NCBI GenBank assembly: GCA_009779495.1
Contig: WRED01000020.1
Span: 1 to 36,084, forward strand
Direction of reading: 5' to 3'
Source: Oscillospiraceae bacterium
GTDB taxonomy: Bacteria > Bacillota > Clostridia > Oscillospirales > Acutalibacteraceae
DNA length: 36,084 nt
Positions 7,598 to 15,073 of the stretch are shown piece after piece. Both the position numbers and the translations under genes were made by a program. Numbering within the stretch: the stretch's first letter is position 1; each line of letters begins with the position of its first letter. The notes under the pieces are model-generated. The model did not search any database, was not told where the DNA came from, and worked only from the letters and a program-made list of their open reading frames with translations.

Positions 7598-7626
7598 ATT
7601 ATATAACTAATGCGGACACGTGTCAA
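7598..7626 (-). promoter_or_regulatory. Consensus sigma-A promoter of the DUF3795 operon
   Basis: On the minus strand, TTGACA (7621-7626) and TATAAT (7598-7603) are perfect hexamers separated by 17 bp. It begins directly after the terminator of thpR. Confidence 0.92.
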
Positions 7627-7633
7627 TCCAAGA

Positions 7634-7675
7634 AAAAAACAGCGGAAAAAAATTTAATCTTCCCGCTGTTTTTAT
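7634..7675 (-). terminator. Intrinsic terminator downstream of thpR
   Basis: The minus strand has AACAGCGG paired with CCGCTGTT across a 17-nt loop, followed by a T run. It lies about 15 bp past the thpR stop and isolates the sigma factor/thpR unit from the DUF3795 operon. Confidence 0.8.
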
Positions 7676-7689
7676 TCTACGTGAAATCC

Positions 7690-8220
7690 TCAAACGCCGC
7701 CACGACATGCGTCTTTCCTGTGTATGGCGGTATACGTCAGCTTCCCCTGCACGCGTTCCGACTTCATCAGCTCCACCGAGCGGACAGTCTCACCGAACGG
7801 CGTGATACCGCGCGGCTGAAAGCCGGTGACGCATTCCCGCGCCAGGGTGATGTGCGGGCTATATGGGCGGCTTTCAAGACGGAATCCGGCAGCCGTGAGC
7901 TTATCCGTAAGCTCCCTTTGTGTCTCGGACAAGGCGCTGTTTTCCGCCGCTCCGGCCCACCAGACGTCGCCGCCGTCACGCCTGAAACGCCCCAGGCGGT
8001 CAACGCGTACGTCCGCCGGCCTGACCTTGAGCGAATCAAGGGCGGACTTCGCGGCGGCCAACTGTTTTGCGTCACATTCGCCCAAAAACGCGAGGGTGAG
8101 GTGCAGGTTTTCGTCACGGGAGAAGTTGCCTCGCGATGAAGCGGCCCGCAGCTCGTCGCGCAGGGCGGCGAGACGGGCGACCGTCTCCTGTGAAAAGTTA
8201 ATCGCGAAAAACAGGCGCAT
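7690..8220 (-). CDS. thpR: RNA 2',3'-cyclic phosphodiesterase (LigT/ThpR)
   Basis: A 176-residue member of the 2H phosphoesterase superfamily. Both catalytic HxTx motifs are present: HLTL at residue 40 and HITL at residue 122, about 80 residues apart as in ThpR/LigT. The enzyme opens 2',3'-cyclic phosphates on RNA ends to 2'-phosphates. The opening MRLFFAINFSQE is typical of the family. It lies 21 bp downstream of the ECF sigma factor gene and is probably co-transcribed with it, though a functional connection is not obvious. A terminator follows. Confidence 0.92.
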   Translation of the reverse strand: MRLFFAINFSQETVARLAALRDELRAASSRGNFSRDENLHLTLAFLGECDAKQLAAAKSALDSLKVRPADVRVDRLGRFRRDGGDVWWAGAAENSALSETQRELTDKLTAAGFRLESRPYSPHITLARECVTGFQPRGITPFGETVRSVELMKSERVQGKLTYTAIHRKDACRGGV

Positions 8221-8241
8221 GGTGGGAATCCGTCCTTATCC

Positions 8242-9531
8242 TTATAAAATGTAGTCCGTTATACAGTCATACCAGTGGACATACGTCTCACCGTTGACAT
8301 GCAGGCGTTCGCTGCTCGGGAGCCGTTCGCTCCACCGCTGCCCGTAGACGTCCACGCGCCAGTCGTCGCGGTTGAACCGCCGCCACAGAACCGTGCGCCC
8401 GCCGCGGTCAAGGAACTGCTCGCTGACGACGCCGCTGTTATAACAGTTCACGTCCATTACACAAACCGTGTCGTATGTCCTGCCGCCGATGGCGACGTCG
8501 TACCGGCCGACCGCGTCCAGTAAAAATGGCTCGGCGGCGGCCGTGATGATGTTCCCGCCGCGCTTTATAATCCCTTTCGGTTTCAGGTTGACCTCATTGC
8601 CGCAATTGTCCTCGCCGAAGCCCCAGTTGGGCAGAAAGTCATCGCCGTCCAAAAACGTGAAAAAGCGCTTCACATCCCCGTCGCGGTGGCTCTCGGACAG
8701 GATGCGGCAATGCGTGTCCGTCAGCTGCGCGACGAAAGTGCGGGTAACTTCGCGGCTGTCCGGATTGCTCTCGTGTTCGCCGCCGCGATACTCACGGGCA
8801 ATGATTTCAACGCCTTCTATGCCGTGCACGGACGCGCGTCCGGCGACCTCGATGTCATAGCGTTCCGTGCACAAACCGTCGGGATCGTCATACATGGCCC
8901 AGGAAATCTTTTCATGAAGCTTTGGGACGATGAACCAGCCCATCATCTCCTCCCACTTCACGGGGAAAGGCTCTTTGTCCGATTTTACAATCGTGTACCC
9001 GGGAATCATGTCAGGTAATTTGCTCATGCTCTTGTCTCCTTTCTGTGAGGGAGGAAACGGATACGCCGCCCTGAACCGCCGCTTTGCCGTATGCAGGCGG
9101 CTTTTTACCGTGCCGACGGGAACGCCCAGCGCACACGCGATTTCCGCCTGCGAAAGCCCCTGCAAAAAGAACAGGCGCAAGACCTCCGCGTCAGCGTCCG
9201 GGAGGCTGTCAAGCGTTTCCCGCACGGACTCGGCGACGGTCAGGCCGTGCAGGCTTTGCGAAAGCATGTGCTCGGGCACGCCGTCCAGACATATCTCGGG
9301 ATGGCCGCCGCGCTCACGGTAAAAATCATGGCACTTGTTTTGAGCGATACGAAAAAGCCAGGTCTTGAAGCTGTCTGCGCTCTTGACGGAGTCACGGCGG
9401 CGGTAGGCGGCCAGCAGCGTCTCCTGCAAAACGTCGTCGCCGTCCTCTTTTGTCGGCGTTTTGTAATAGACGAACCGCTTCAGCGCGTTTTCGCAGGATG
9501 ACAGCAACCGCAGGAATTCGGCGTTGTCCAT
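8242..9531 (-). CDS. ECF-type sigma factor fused to a large C-terminal domain
   Basis: A 429-residue protein. Residues 1-155 form an ECF sigma-70 factor: region 2 is near 10-75 (EDGDDVLQETLLAAYR, SFKTWLFRIAQNKCHDFYR) and region 4 near 112-155 (DAEVLRLFFLQGLSQAEIA, then GVPVGTVKSRLHTAKRR). Residues 169-429 form a soluble domain of about 260 residues, rich in W, G and D, that I do not recognise. No transmembrane segment or separate anti-sigma gene is nearby, so the extension may act as the sensor or as a covalent regulator. The start codon follows GGGAGGTGAG. A strong internal ribosome binding site precedes M169, so the C-terminal part may also be made alone. An ECF-type promoter immediately upstream suggests autoregulation. 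Confidence 0.88.
   Translation of the reverse strand: MDNAEFLRLLSSCENALKRFVYYKTPTKEDGDDVLQETLLAAYRRRDSVKSADSFKTWLFRIAQNKCHDFYRERGGHPEICLDGVPEHMLSQSLHGLTVAESVRETLDSLPDADAEVLRLFFLQGLSQAEIACALGVPVGTVKSRLHTAKRRFRAAYPFPPSQKGDKSMSKLPDMIPGYTIVKSDKEPFPVKWEEMMGWFIVPKLHEKISWAMYDDPDGLCTERYDIEVAGRASVHGIEGVEIIAREYRGGEHESNPDSREVTRTFVAQLTDTHCRILSESHRDGDVKRFFTFLDGDDFLPNWGFGEDNCGNEVNLKPKGIIKRGGNIITAAAEPFLLDAVGRYDVAIGGRTYDTVCVMDVNCYNSGVVSEQFLDRGGRTVLWRRFNRDDWRVDVYGQRWSERLPSSERLHVNGETYVHWYDCITDYIL
9025..9044 (-). promoter_or_regulatory. Internal ribosome binding site and ATG inside the sigma factor gene
   Basis: AGAAAGGAG (9036-9044 on the minus strand) is followed 8 bp later by an in-frame ATG (9025-9027) at codon 169, exactly at the boundary between the sigma domain and the C-terminal domain. 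Initiation here would give a separate 261-residue product. Confidence 0.5.
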
Positions 9532-9549
9532 TTTCTCACCTCCCGCTTG

Positions 9550-9579
9550 TATAGACGGAGGAAAAGAGGGAAAGGTTCA
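9550..9579 (-). promoter_or_regulatory. Putative autoregulatory ECF-sigma promoter
   Basis: The minus strand reads TGAACC (9574-9579), a 16-bp pyrimidine-rich spacer, then CGTC (9554-9557) followed by TATA. This resembles the AAC...CGTC promoters recognised by Firmicutes ECF factors and lies directly before the ECF gene. The leader would be only about 15 nt. Confidence 0.6.
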
Positions 9580-9580
9580 A

Positions 9581-9662
9581 TAGACCTCTTGCGAAATTGA
9601 TGAGCGGTGTCTTGCGGTCTTTTTTCGCCAAGACACTCGCTCACAATTCCGCAAGAGGTCTA
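9581..9662. repeat. 82-bp imperfect palindrome with 13-bp perfect ends
   Basis: TAGACCTCTTGCG (9581-9593) and its complement (9650-9662) form perfect ends; inside, AATTGATGAGCG and GTGTCTTG pair with their counterparts with few bulges, leaving a T-rich loop. The element starts and ends in TA. It lies between pckA (which ends at 9707) and the ECF promoter. It may be a MITE/REP-type element or, by its structure, act as the 3' end of the pckA transcript. Confidence 0.65.
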
Positions 9663-9706
9663 ATAAAGCATCGGGACGGGATTGGATGAAGCCGTGTCCC
9701 TACGAA

Positions 9707-11485
9707 TTACAGATTCTTTTTAAGCGTATCAAGCTCTCCGCGCAACTCGTCAGGCAGCCTGTCGCCGAACATGGCATAGAACTCCTCAATGCCTTTTGTC
9801 TCCGCCGCCCACAGGGACTTATCCACGTCAAGCATTGACTCAAGCGCTTCGGCGCTCACCTCGTCCTCGATGCCCTCGACGTTGATCGCGCCCTCTTGCG
9901 GGATATATCCGATAGCCGTCTCCCTCGCGCCGGCATTGCCCTCGCACCGCTCGATAATCCAGTCAAGCACGCGCATGTTGTCGCCGAAGCCGGGCCACAT
10001 GAACTTGTCGTTTTCGTCTTTGCGGAACCAGTTGACGTTGAAGATTTTCGGCGCCTTTTCGGGATCGAGCGCCGCGCCGACGTCAAGCCAGTGCCGCCAG
10101 TAGTCGGCCATATTGTACCCGCAGAAAGGGAGCATGGCCATGGGGTCGCGCCGCACGCCGGCCGCAAGCCCGATGGCCGCCGCCGTCGTCTCGGAGCCCA
10201 TGACGGAGCCTACGAACACGCCGTGGTTCCAGTCCCTGGACTGATAAACCAGCGGAGCCAGCTTCGCGCGCCGGCCGCCGAACACGATGGCGGAAATGGG
10301 AACGCCCGCCGGATTCTCAAACTCGGAGCTGATGCACGGGCAGTTTTTGGCGGGAGCGGTGAAGCGGCTGTTGGGATTCGCGCCGGCCGCCTCGCTTTGC
10401 TTGCCGTTCCAGGGATTGCCTTTCCATTCTATGCCGTTTTCGGGGGGGTTCTTGTCAAGGCCCTCCCACCACACGGTATTGTCGTCCAGATTGTGAACCA
10501 CGTTCGTGAAAATCGTATCTTTCTTCGTGGAAGCGAGGGCGTTGGGGTTGGACTTCATATTCGTCCCGGGCGCCACGCCGAAAAAGCCGTTTTCCGGGTT
10601 GATGGCGTACAGGCGGCCGTCCTCGCCCTTGCGCATCCAGGCGATATCGTCTCCGACGCACCAGACCTTGTAGCCTTTCTTCTTATACGCCTCGGGCGGG
10701 ATCAGCATGGCCAGGTTCGTTTTGCCGCAGGCCGACGGGAACGCCGCGCAGATATAGCGTATTTCGCCCTTAGGATTCTCTATGCCTAAAATGAGCATGT
10801 GCTCGGCCATCCAGCCCTCCTTGCGCCCCTGATATGACGCGATGCGCAAAGCGAAGCACTTCTTTCCCAAAAGGACGTTTCCGCCGTAACCGGAATTGAC
10901 GGAGATAATCGTATTATCCTGCGGGAACTGGCAAATGTAGCGTTTTTCCTCGTCGATCTCGCATTTGCAGTGAAGACCGCGCACCCAGTCGTCGCTGTCG
11001 CCCAAAAAGTCAAGCACGTCCTTGCCGATGCGCGTCATGATCGCCATGTTCAGAACGACGTAGATAGAATCGGTCAGCTCAACGCCCACCTTTGAAAAGC
11101 GCGAGCCGACGGGACCCATGGAATAGGGGATGACGTACATCGTGCGCCCCTTGTATGAATCCCTCGCGATATCGTACAGCATATTGTATGCTTCATCGGG
11201 GGCCATCCAGTTGTTGGTGGGTCCGGCCTCATCTTTCGTGGGGGTACAGATGAACGTGCGGTGCTCGACCCTGGCCACGTCGTTTACGGCGGTGCGATGC
11301 AGATAGCAGCCGGGCAGCTTCTCCTCATTGAGCTTGATGATCTCGCCGATTTCGCACGACTGGGCGCGCAGGTCGTTCAGCTGCTCCTCGGAGCCGTCGA
11401 TCCAAACGACGCTGTCGGGCTTCACGAGCGAGATTTTGTCCTCGATCCACGACAATACGGATTTGTTTTCTGTCAGAACTTTCAT
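9707..11485 (-). CDS. pckA: Phosphoenolpyruvate carboxykinase (GTP)
   Basis: A 592-residue cytoplasmic enzyme interconverting oxaloacetate + GTP with PEP + CO2 + GDP. It is the GTP-dependent class: the kinase P-loop FPSACGKTN is at 249-257 and the N-terminal part (RVEHRTFIC, GPTNNWMAP, then MYVIPYSMGPVGS) matches that class throughout. Length is normal. I start at MKVLTENKSV because AAGGAG lies just upstream; a 7-codon upstream extension has no site. In fermenting Clostridia this enzyme often runs toward oxaloacetate for succinate formation, but direction cannot be read here. A promoter (TTGAAT-17-TATAAT) lies upstream, divergent from the D-lactate dehydrogenase gene. Confidence 0.97.
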   Translation of the reverse strand: MKVLTENKSVLSWIEDKISLVKPDSVVWIDGSEEQLNDLRAQSCEIGEIIKLNEEKLPGCYLHRTAVNDVARVEHRTFICTPTKDEAGPTNNWMAPDEAYNMLYDIARDSYKGRTMYVIPYSMGPVGSRFSKVGVELTDSIYVVLNMAIMTRIGKDVLDFLGDSDDWVRGLHCKCEIDEEKRYICQFPQDNTIISVNSGYGGNVLLGKKCFALRIASYQGRKEGWMAEHMLILGIENPKGEIRYICAAFPSACGKTNLAMLIPPEAYKKKGYKVWCVGDDIAWMRKGEDGRLYAINPENGFFGVAPGTNMKSNPNALASTKKDTIFTNVVHNLDDNTVWWEGLDKNPPENGIEWKGNPWNGKQSEAAGANPNSRFTAPAKNCPCISSEFENPAGVPISAIVFGGRRAKLAPLVYQSRDWNHGVFVGSVMGSETTAAAIGLAAGVRRDPMAMLPFCGYNMADYWRHWLDVGAALDPEKAPKIFNVNWFRKDENDKFMWPGFGDNMRVLDWIIERCEGNAGARETAIGYIPQEGAINVEGIEDEVSAEALESMLDVDKSLWAAETKGIEEFYAMFGDRLPDELRGELDTLKKNL

Positions 11486-11516
11486 GTTACTTCTCCTTTC
11501 AAACATAAATTATCTT

Positions 11517-11545
11517 ATTATATACTAATGCTGACCGAAATTCAA
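11517..11545 (-). promoter_or_regulatory. Sigma-A promoter of pckA
   Basis: Minus strand: -35 TTGAAT (11540-11545), 17-bp spacer, -10 TATAAT (11517-11522). The start would lie about 25 bp before the pckA ATG. Confidence 0.82.
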
Positions 11546-11615
11546 GCGAACTGCGTATAGTTTTTGTTTTTTGGACAAATATTATGAATAACGCACCACA
11601 AGGAGACAAAAATTT

Positions 11616-12620
11616 ATGCGAAAAATATGCCTTTACGACGCAAAAAGCTACGACAAAATTCATTTCGAGAAATACAAGGCTCAGTTTGACTTTTCCATCG
11701 AGTACTTTGAAACGAAGCTGAACCCCCATACGGCGATGCTCGCGGCGGGCCGCGACGCGGTTGTGGTCTTCGTAAACGACAGCCTGAACGCCGACGCCAT
11801 AGACGCGCTGTTCCGCGAGGGGATCGGCGTCGCCGCGCTGCGGTGCTCCGGCTATAACAACGTGGACTGCGAAGCTGCGGCCGGAAAGCTGCGGCTCGCG
11901 CGCGTGCCGGACTATTCGCCCTACTCCGTGGCCGAGCACGCGATGGCGCTGCTTTTAACGCTCAACCGCCGTATTCACCGCGCCTACAACAGGACGCGCG
12001 ACTACAATTTCAGCTTAAACGGGCTTACCGGGACGGATCTCCACGGCAAAACCGCCGGCATCGTCGGCACGGGGAAGATCGGCGGCGTATTCGCGGACAT
12101 CTGCAAGGGCTTCGGGATGAACGTCTGCGCCCACGATATCGCGCCGACTCTCCCGGACGTGGAGTACCTTTCTCTGATGGATTTGTGCCGGAAATCGGAC
12201 GTCATATCGCTTCACTGCCCGCTGACGCCCGATACCTATCACCTTATCAATGAGGAGACCATCGCGGAGGTCAAGCGCGGCGCGTACCTCATAAACACGT
12301 CGCGCGGCGCCCTTTTGGACAGCGAGGCGCTTTTGGCCGGGATACAGTCGCGGCGGCTGGGCGGGGCGGCGCTGGACGTTTACGAGGAGGAAAGCGACTT
12401 CTTTTTTGAGGACCTCTCCGATGCCGTCGTCCGTGACGACATGCTGACAAAGCTCATCAGTATGCCCAATGTGATCGTCACGTCGCACCAGGGCTTTCTC
12501 ACGGAGGAAGCGCTGGACGCAATCGCGTATGCCACCTGCAAAAACCTGAACGACTACTTTAATGGCAAGCCCATGTTAAACGAGATTTATGCCGAAAAAA
12601 AGCTGATCGGCACGCTTTAG
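11616..12620 (+). CDS. D-lactate dehydrogenase (D-2-hydroxyacid dehydrogenase)
   Basis: A 334-residue NAD-dependent enzyme, most like fermentative D-lactate dehydrogenases that reduce pyruvate to D-lactate. The Rossmann motif GTGKIG is at 151-156 with D174 (AHDIAP) as the NAD-ribose acidic residue. The catalytic triad is R230 (NTSRG), E259 (DVYEEE) and H291 (SHQGFLT). CSGYNNVD near 77-84 and PxYSPYSVAEH near 98-108 are typical of the LdhA subgroup. AAGGAG precedes the ATG. It is divergent from pckA, so both genes around the PEP/pyruvate node share a 130-bp control region. A weak -10 (TATTAT) is visible but no clear -35. No convincing terminator follows. Confidence 0.92.
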   Translation: MRKICLYDAKSYDKIHFEKYKAQFDFSIEYFETKLNPHTAMLAAGRDAVVVFVNDSLNADAIDALFREGIGVAALRCSGYNNVDCEAAAGKLRLARVPDYSPYSVAEHAMALLLTLNRRIHRAYNRTRDYNFSLNGLTGTDLHGKTAGIVGTGKIGGVFADICKGFGMNVCAHDIAPTLPDVEYLSLMDLCRKSDVISLHCPLTPDTYHLINEETIAEVKRGAYLINTSRGALLDSEALLAGIQSRRLGGAALDVYEEESDFFFEDLSDAVVRDDMLTKLISMPNVIVTSHQGFLTEEALDAIAYATCKNLNDYFNGKPMLNEIYAEKKLIGTL

Positions 12621-12698
12621 CGTGAATTTTATGCAATATTACAATTTTCTCCGGGAATTGCCGCTTTATTTTCGGCACAAGTTATAGTGTTGTTTTTG

Positions 12699-12727
12699 TT
12701 GACATAGACGATATATTGTGATAAACT
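12699..12727 (+). promoter_or_regulatory. Upstream promoter of the small membrane protein gene
   Basis: TTGACA (12699-12704), 17-bp spacer, TAAACT (12722-12727). It is one of two tandem promoters in the 257-bp gap after the D-LDH gene. Confidence 0.55.
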
Positions 12728-12778
12728 AGTTATAATAAAAAAGCCTGAAAATTTATTGAAAAACTTTGAACATTTGTG

Positions 12779-12806
12779 TTGACAAATCAAAAATTTCTGC
12801 TATAAT
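12779..12806 (+). promoter_or_regulatory. Proximal promoter of the small membrane protein gene
   Basis: TTGACA (12779-12784), 16-bp spacer, TATAAT (12801-12806); both hexamers are perfect. Transcription would start near 12813, leaving a 65-nt leader. Confidence 0.85.
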
Positions 12807-12877
12807 GAAAGATGTTAAACAAATGTTTTGCGAAAGTTTGTTTACGCGAAGCATGAAAGGTGAAGGAGGATTTTACG

Positions 12878-13228
12878 ATGGCTACAACATGGCTCGTGAT
12901 CAGAACGATCGCCGAACTCGCTGTGATCATTTTCTTTATATGGGGCCTGTTCAATGAGAAAAGGCTGATCAGGTTCGAGCGCAAGCTTGTCAGAATGATC
13001 TCCGCGTACCGCAAAATGAAAGCTCTTGAAAAGAAGCAGGAAGCGGAAAGCAGGAGGCAGGAGCTTCGCCGTCCAAGCGGAAAGCAGAGACACGCGGTTT
13101 CGTATGAGGGCGCCCCCATTCGCGGCGGCAGTCGCGGTAGCAGTCGTAGCGGCGACGTAAAGCCGGAAGTCAGAAAGACGGAGAGCAAACGCCGTCACGC
13201 GGTGTCCACCCCAACGAAAGTCGCCTGA
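12878..13228 (+). CDS. Small single-pass membrane protein with basic tail
   Basis: A 116-residue protein of unknown function. Residues about 4-24 (TWLVIRTIAELAVIIFFIWG) form one membrane helix. The remainder is strongly basic: a helical stretch rich in K, E, Q and R (40-70), then a low-complexity Arg/Ser/Gly segment (about 85-100) and a basic end. The expected topology is N-terminus in the membrane with a charged cytoplasmic tail that could bind nucleic acid or acidic lipid; this is inference. GAAGGAGG precedes the ATG at ideal distance. It has two tandem promoters and its own terminator, so it is monocistronic and probably well expressed. Confidence 0.75.
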   Translation: MATTWLVIRTIAELAVIIFFIWGLFNEKRLIRFERKLVRMISAYRKMKALEKKQEAESRRQELRRPSGKQRHAVSYEGAPIRGGSRGSSRSGDVKPEVRKTESKRRHAVSTPTKVA

Positions 13229-13288
13229 TATAGGGATCGAGCGACGAGGATCAAGGTTGCCTATAACTGATTATTCCTAAATAAATGG

Positions 13289-13328
13289 AAACAACGGACG
13301 GGTTCTTTTCCCCGTCCGTTGTTTTTTT
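13289..13328 (+). terminator. Intrinsic terminator, probably shared with pncB
   Basis: AACAACGGACGGG (13290-13302) pairs with its complement near 13311-13322, followed by seven T. It lies 60 bp after the small membrane protein gene. Read on the minus strand it is 35 bp past pncB and could terminate that gene too, with a poorer U tract. Confidence 0.9.
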
Positions 13329-13360
13329 GCGGGCACCCCGTTGCCTACCACGGCTGATGC

Positions 13361-14812
13361 CTATCCTTGCTTCTTATACTCCGAAATCATTCTCTGCTTT
13401 TCATCCCACAGCTCCTGGGACAGGTCGACGTAATATTTGTGCGGATTCTCAAAGCGCAGCACCTCGTCCCACAGCGTTTCGACCTGCGCGGCGCAGTAGG
13501 CGCGGATCTCACTCAGCGGCGGGCACTCGTACACGCATTCGCCGCCAGTGAAAATTTTCTCAAGCAGCGGCCGCGCTGTGAAGTTCGACACCATCTTGCG
13601 CTTCCACGTGAATTCCGGGTGGAACAGCTCATACGGCTCGTCCTCATTTATGATCTCATGGCTCACGGTCAGTATGTCGGCGATGGCTTTGCCCGTCTCG
13701 CGGTCATAAAGCCGATACACATTTTTGTCGCAGGGCGTGGTTATTTTCGTCACGTTGCCGCTGATCTTGATTTTCGGAACGATCTCCCCGTCACGCTCAA
13801 CGGCGCACAGCTTATACACCCCGCCGAACACCGGCGATGACGCGCTTGTCACCAGCCGCTCGCCCACGCCGAAAGAGTCCACCCGCGCGCCTTGGGAGAT
13901 CATGTCGCGGATCAGATATTCGTCCAGCGCGTTGGACGCGACGATCTTACAGTCGGGATACCCCGCCTCGTCCAGCATTTCCCTTGCCTTGCGCGAGAGG
14001 TACGCGATGTCCCCGCTGTCGATGCGTATCCCGGCCGGGCGGCAGCCCAATGGCTTCAATACCTCGTCGAAAGTGCTGATCGCGTTGGGCACGCCCGATT
14101 TCAGCGTATCGTAGGTATCCACGAGCAGCGTGCATTTGGCGGGGTATTCGCGGGCGTAGGCCTTGAAAGCCAGTATCTCGCTGTCAAAAAGCTGCACCCA
14201 GCTGTGCGCCATCGTGCCCAGCGCCGGGACGCCGAACATGATCTCGTCCAGCGTGCATGCCGTCCCGACGCAGCCGCCGATGTACGCCGCGCGGGCGCCC
14301 AAAACCGCACCGTCAAAGCCCTGCGCGCGGCGCGAGCCGAACTCCATCACGGCGCGTCCCTGTGCGGCGCGGACGACCCTGTTCGCCTTTGTCGCGATGA
14401 GACTCTGATGGTTGATGCATATGAGCAGCGCCGTTTCCACAAACTGCGCCTGAATCACCGGGCCGCGCACCTTCAGCACAGGCTCGCCCGGGAAAATCGG
14501 CGTGCCCTCGGGAATCGCCCAGACGTCGCAGGAAAATTTGAAGTCCCGCAGGTAATTTAAGTAGTCCTCGCGCATACCCTTTTTGCGCAGGAATTCGATG
14601 TCGCTTTCGCTGAAGCGCAGGTTTTTCAGGTAGCCGATCGCCTGCTCAAGCCCCGCCATGATGGCGAAGCCGCCGCCGTCCGGCACTTCGCGGAAGAAAA
14701 GATCGAAGTACGCCGCCGTGTCCGCCACCGATGCCGACATGTAACCGTTCGACATGGTGATTTCGTAAAAATCCGTGAGCATTGTGAGATTCCGAGAGTC
14801 CAAAAGTAACAC
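13361..14812 (-). CDS. pncB: Nicotinate phosphoribosyltransferase
   Basis: A protein of about 480 residues that joins nicotinate and PRPP, with ATP hydrolysis, to form nicotinate mononucleotide in NAD salvage. Family features include the opening RNLTMLTDFYEITMSNGY, the region EFGSRRAQG with the phosphorylated histidine region following (TMAHSWVQ), and the phosphoribosyl-binding DSGDIAYLS segment. Length fits the long bacterial type. The start is uncertain: GTG at 14810-14812 abuts AAAGG with no spacing, while TTG at 14801-14803 (three codons later) is 8 bp from AAAGGG and is the better initiator by distance. PRPP for it is made by the synthetase at 25033-26208, and the Sir2 enzyme consumes NAD. 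Confidence 0.95.
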   Translation of the reverse strand: MLLLDSRNLTMLTDFYEITMSNGYMSASVADTAAYFDLFFREVPDGGGFAIMAGLEQAIGYLKNLRFSESDIEFLRKKGMREDYLNYLRDFKFSCDVWAIPEGTPIFPGEPVLKVRGPVIQAQFVETALLICINHQSLIATKANRVVRAAQGRAVMEFGSRRAQGFDGAVLGARAAYIGGCVGTACTLDEIMFGVPALGTMAHSWVQLFDSEILAFKAYAREYPAKCTLLVDTYDTLKSGVPNAISTFDEVLKPLGCRPAGIRIDSGDIAYLSRKAREMLDEAGYPDCKIVASNALDEYLIRDMISQGARVDSFGVGERLVTSASSPVFGGVYKLCAVERDGEIVPKIKISGNVTKITTPCDKNVYRLYDRETGKAIADILTVSHEIINEDEPYELFHPEFTWKRKMVSNFTARPLLEKIFTGGECVYECPPLSEIRAYCAAQVETLWDEVLRFENPHKYYVDLSQELWDEKQRMISEYKKQG

Positions 14813-14842
14813 CCTTTCAATTGTGATAAAAGATATACATAT

Positions 14843-14870
14843 ATAATAGTACGCGGCGCGGAAAAGTCAA
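14843..14870 (-). promoter_or_regulatory. Sigma-A promoter of pncB
   Basis: Minus strand: TTGACT (14865-14870), 16-bp spacer, TATTAT (14843-14848). No NiaR- or NrtR-like operator is obvious to me. Confidence 0.7.
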
Positions 14871-14943
14871 GAAAAATATTCCCTGTAAGGATTACGGGAT
14901 TGTTAATTTTTTATGAATATTTCGGAATCGCATAAAAAAAGCC

Positions 14944-14972
14944 TTGCAATGAGCTGTCCGATATGCTAAAAT
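14944..14972 (+). promoter_or_regulatory. Sigma-A promoter of the XRE regulator gene
   Basis: TTGCAA (14944-14949), 17-bp spacer, TAAAAT (14967-14972). The start would lie near 14979, giving a leader of about 95 nt that holds a hairpin. Confidence 0.75.
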
Positions 14973-14987
14973 GAGGTAAAATCCACA

Positions 14988-15037
14988 ATGAACTCCCGCC
15001 CGCCGCCGAGCGGCGAGGTATTATACCGAGAGTTCAT
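14988..15037 (+). promoter_or_regulatory. Structured 5' leader of the XRE gene
   Basis: Outer arms ATGAACTC (14988-14995) and GAGTTCAT (15030-15037) enclose a compact GC hairpin, CGCCGC/GCGGCG at 15001-15015 with a CGA loop. The outer 8-bp arms could also be a DNA operator for the regulator itself. Confidence 0.5.
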
Positions 15038-15073
15038 AATAAATTTATCGAACGTACGAAAGGGTGCTTCTTC

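Noticed and set aside
11546..11615. Rex or CcpA operator between pckA and the D-LDH gene
   Set aside because: No TTGTTAA-type or cre-type palindrome with acceptable match could be found in this short A/T-rich stretch.
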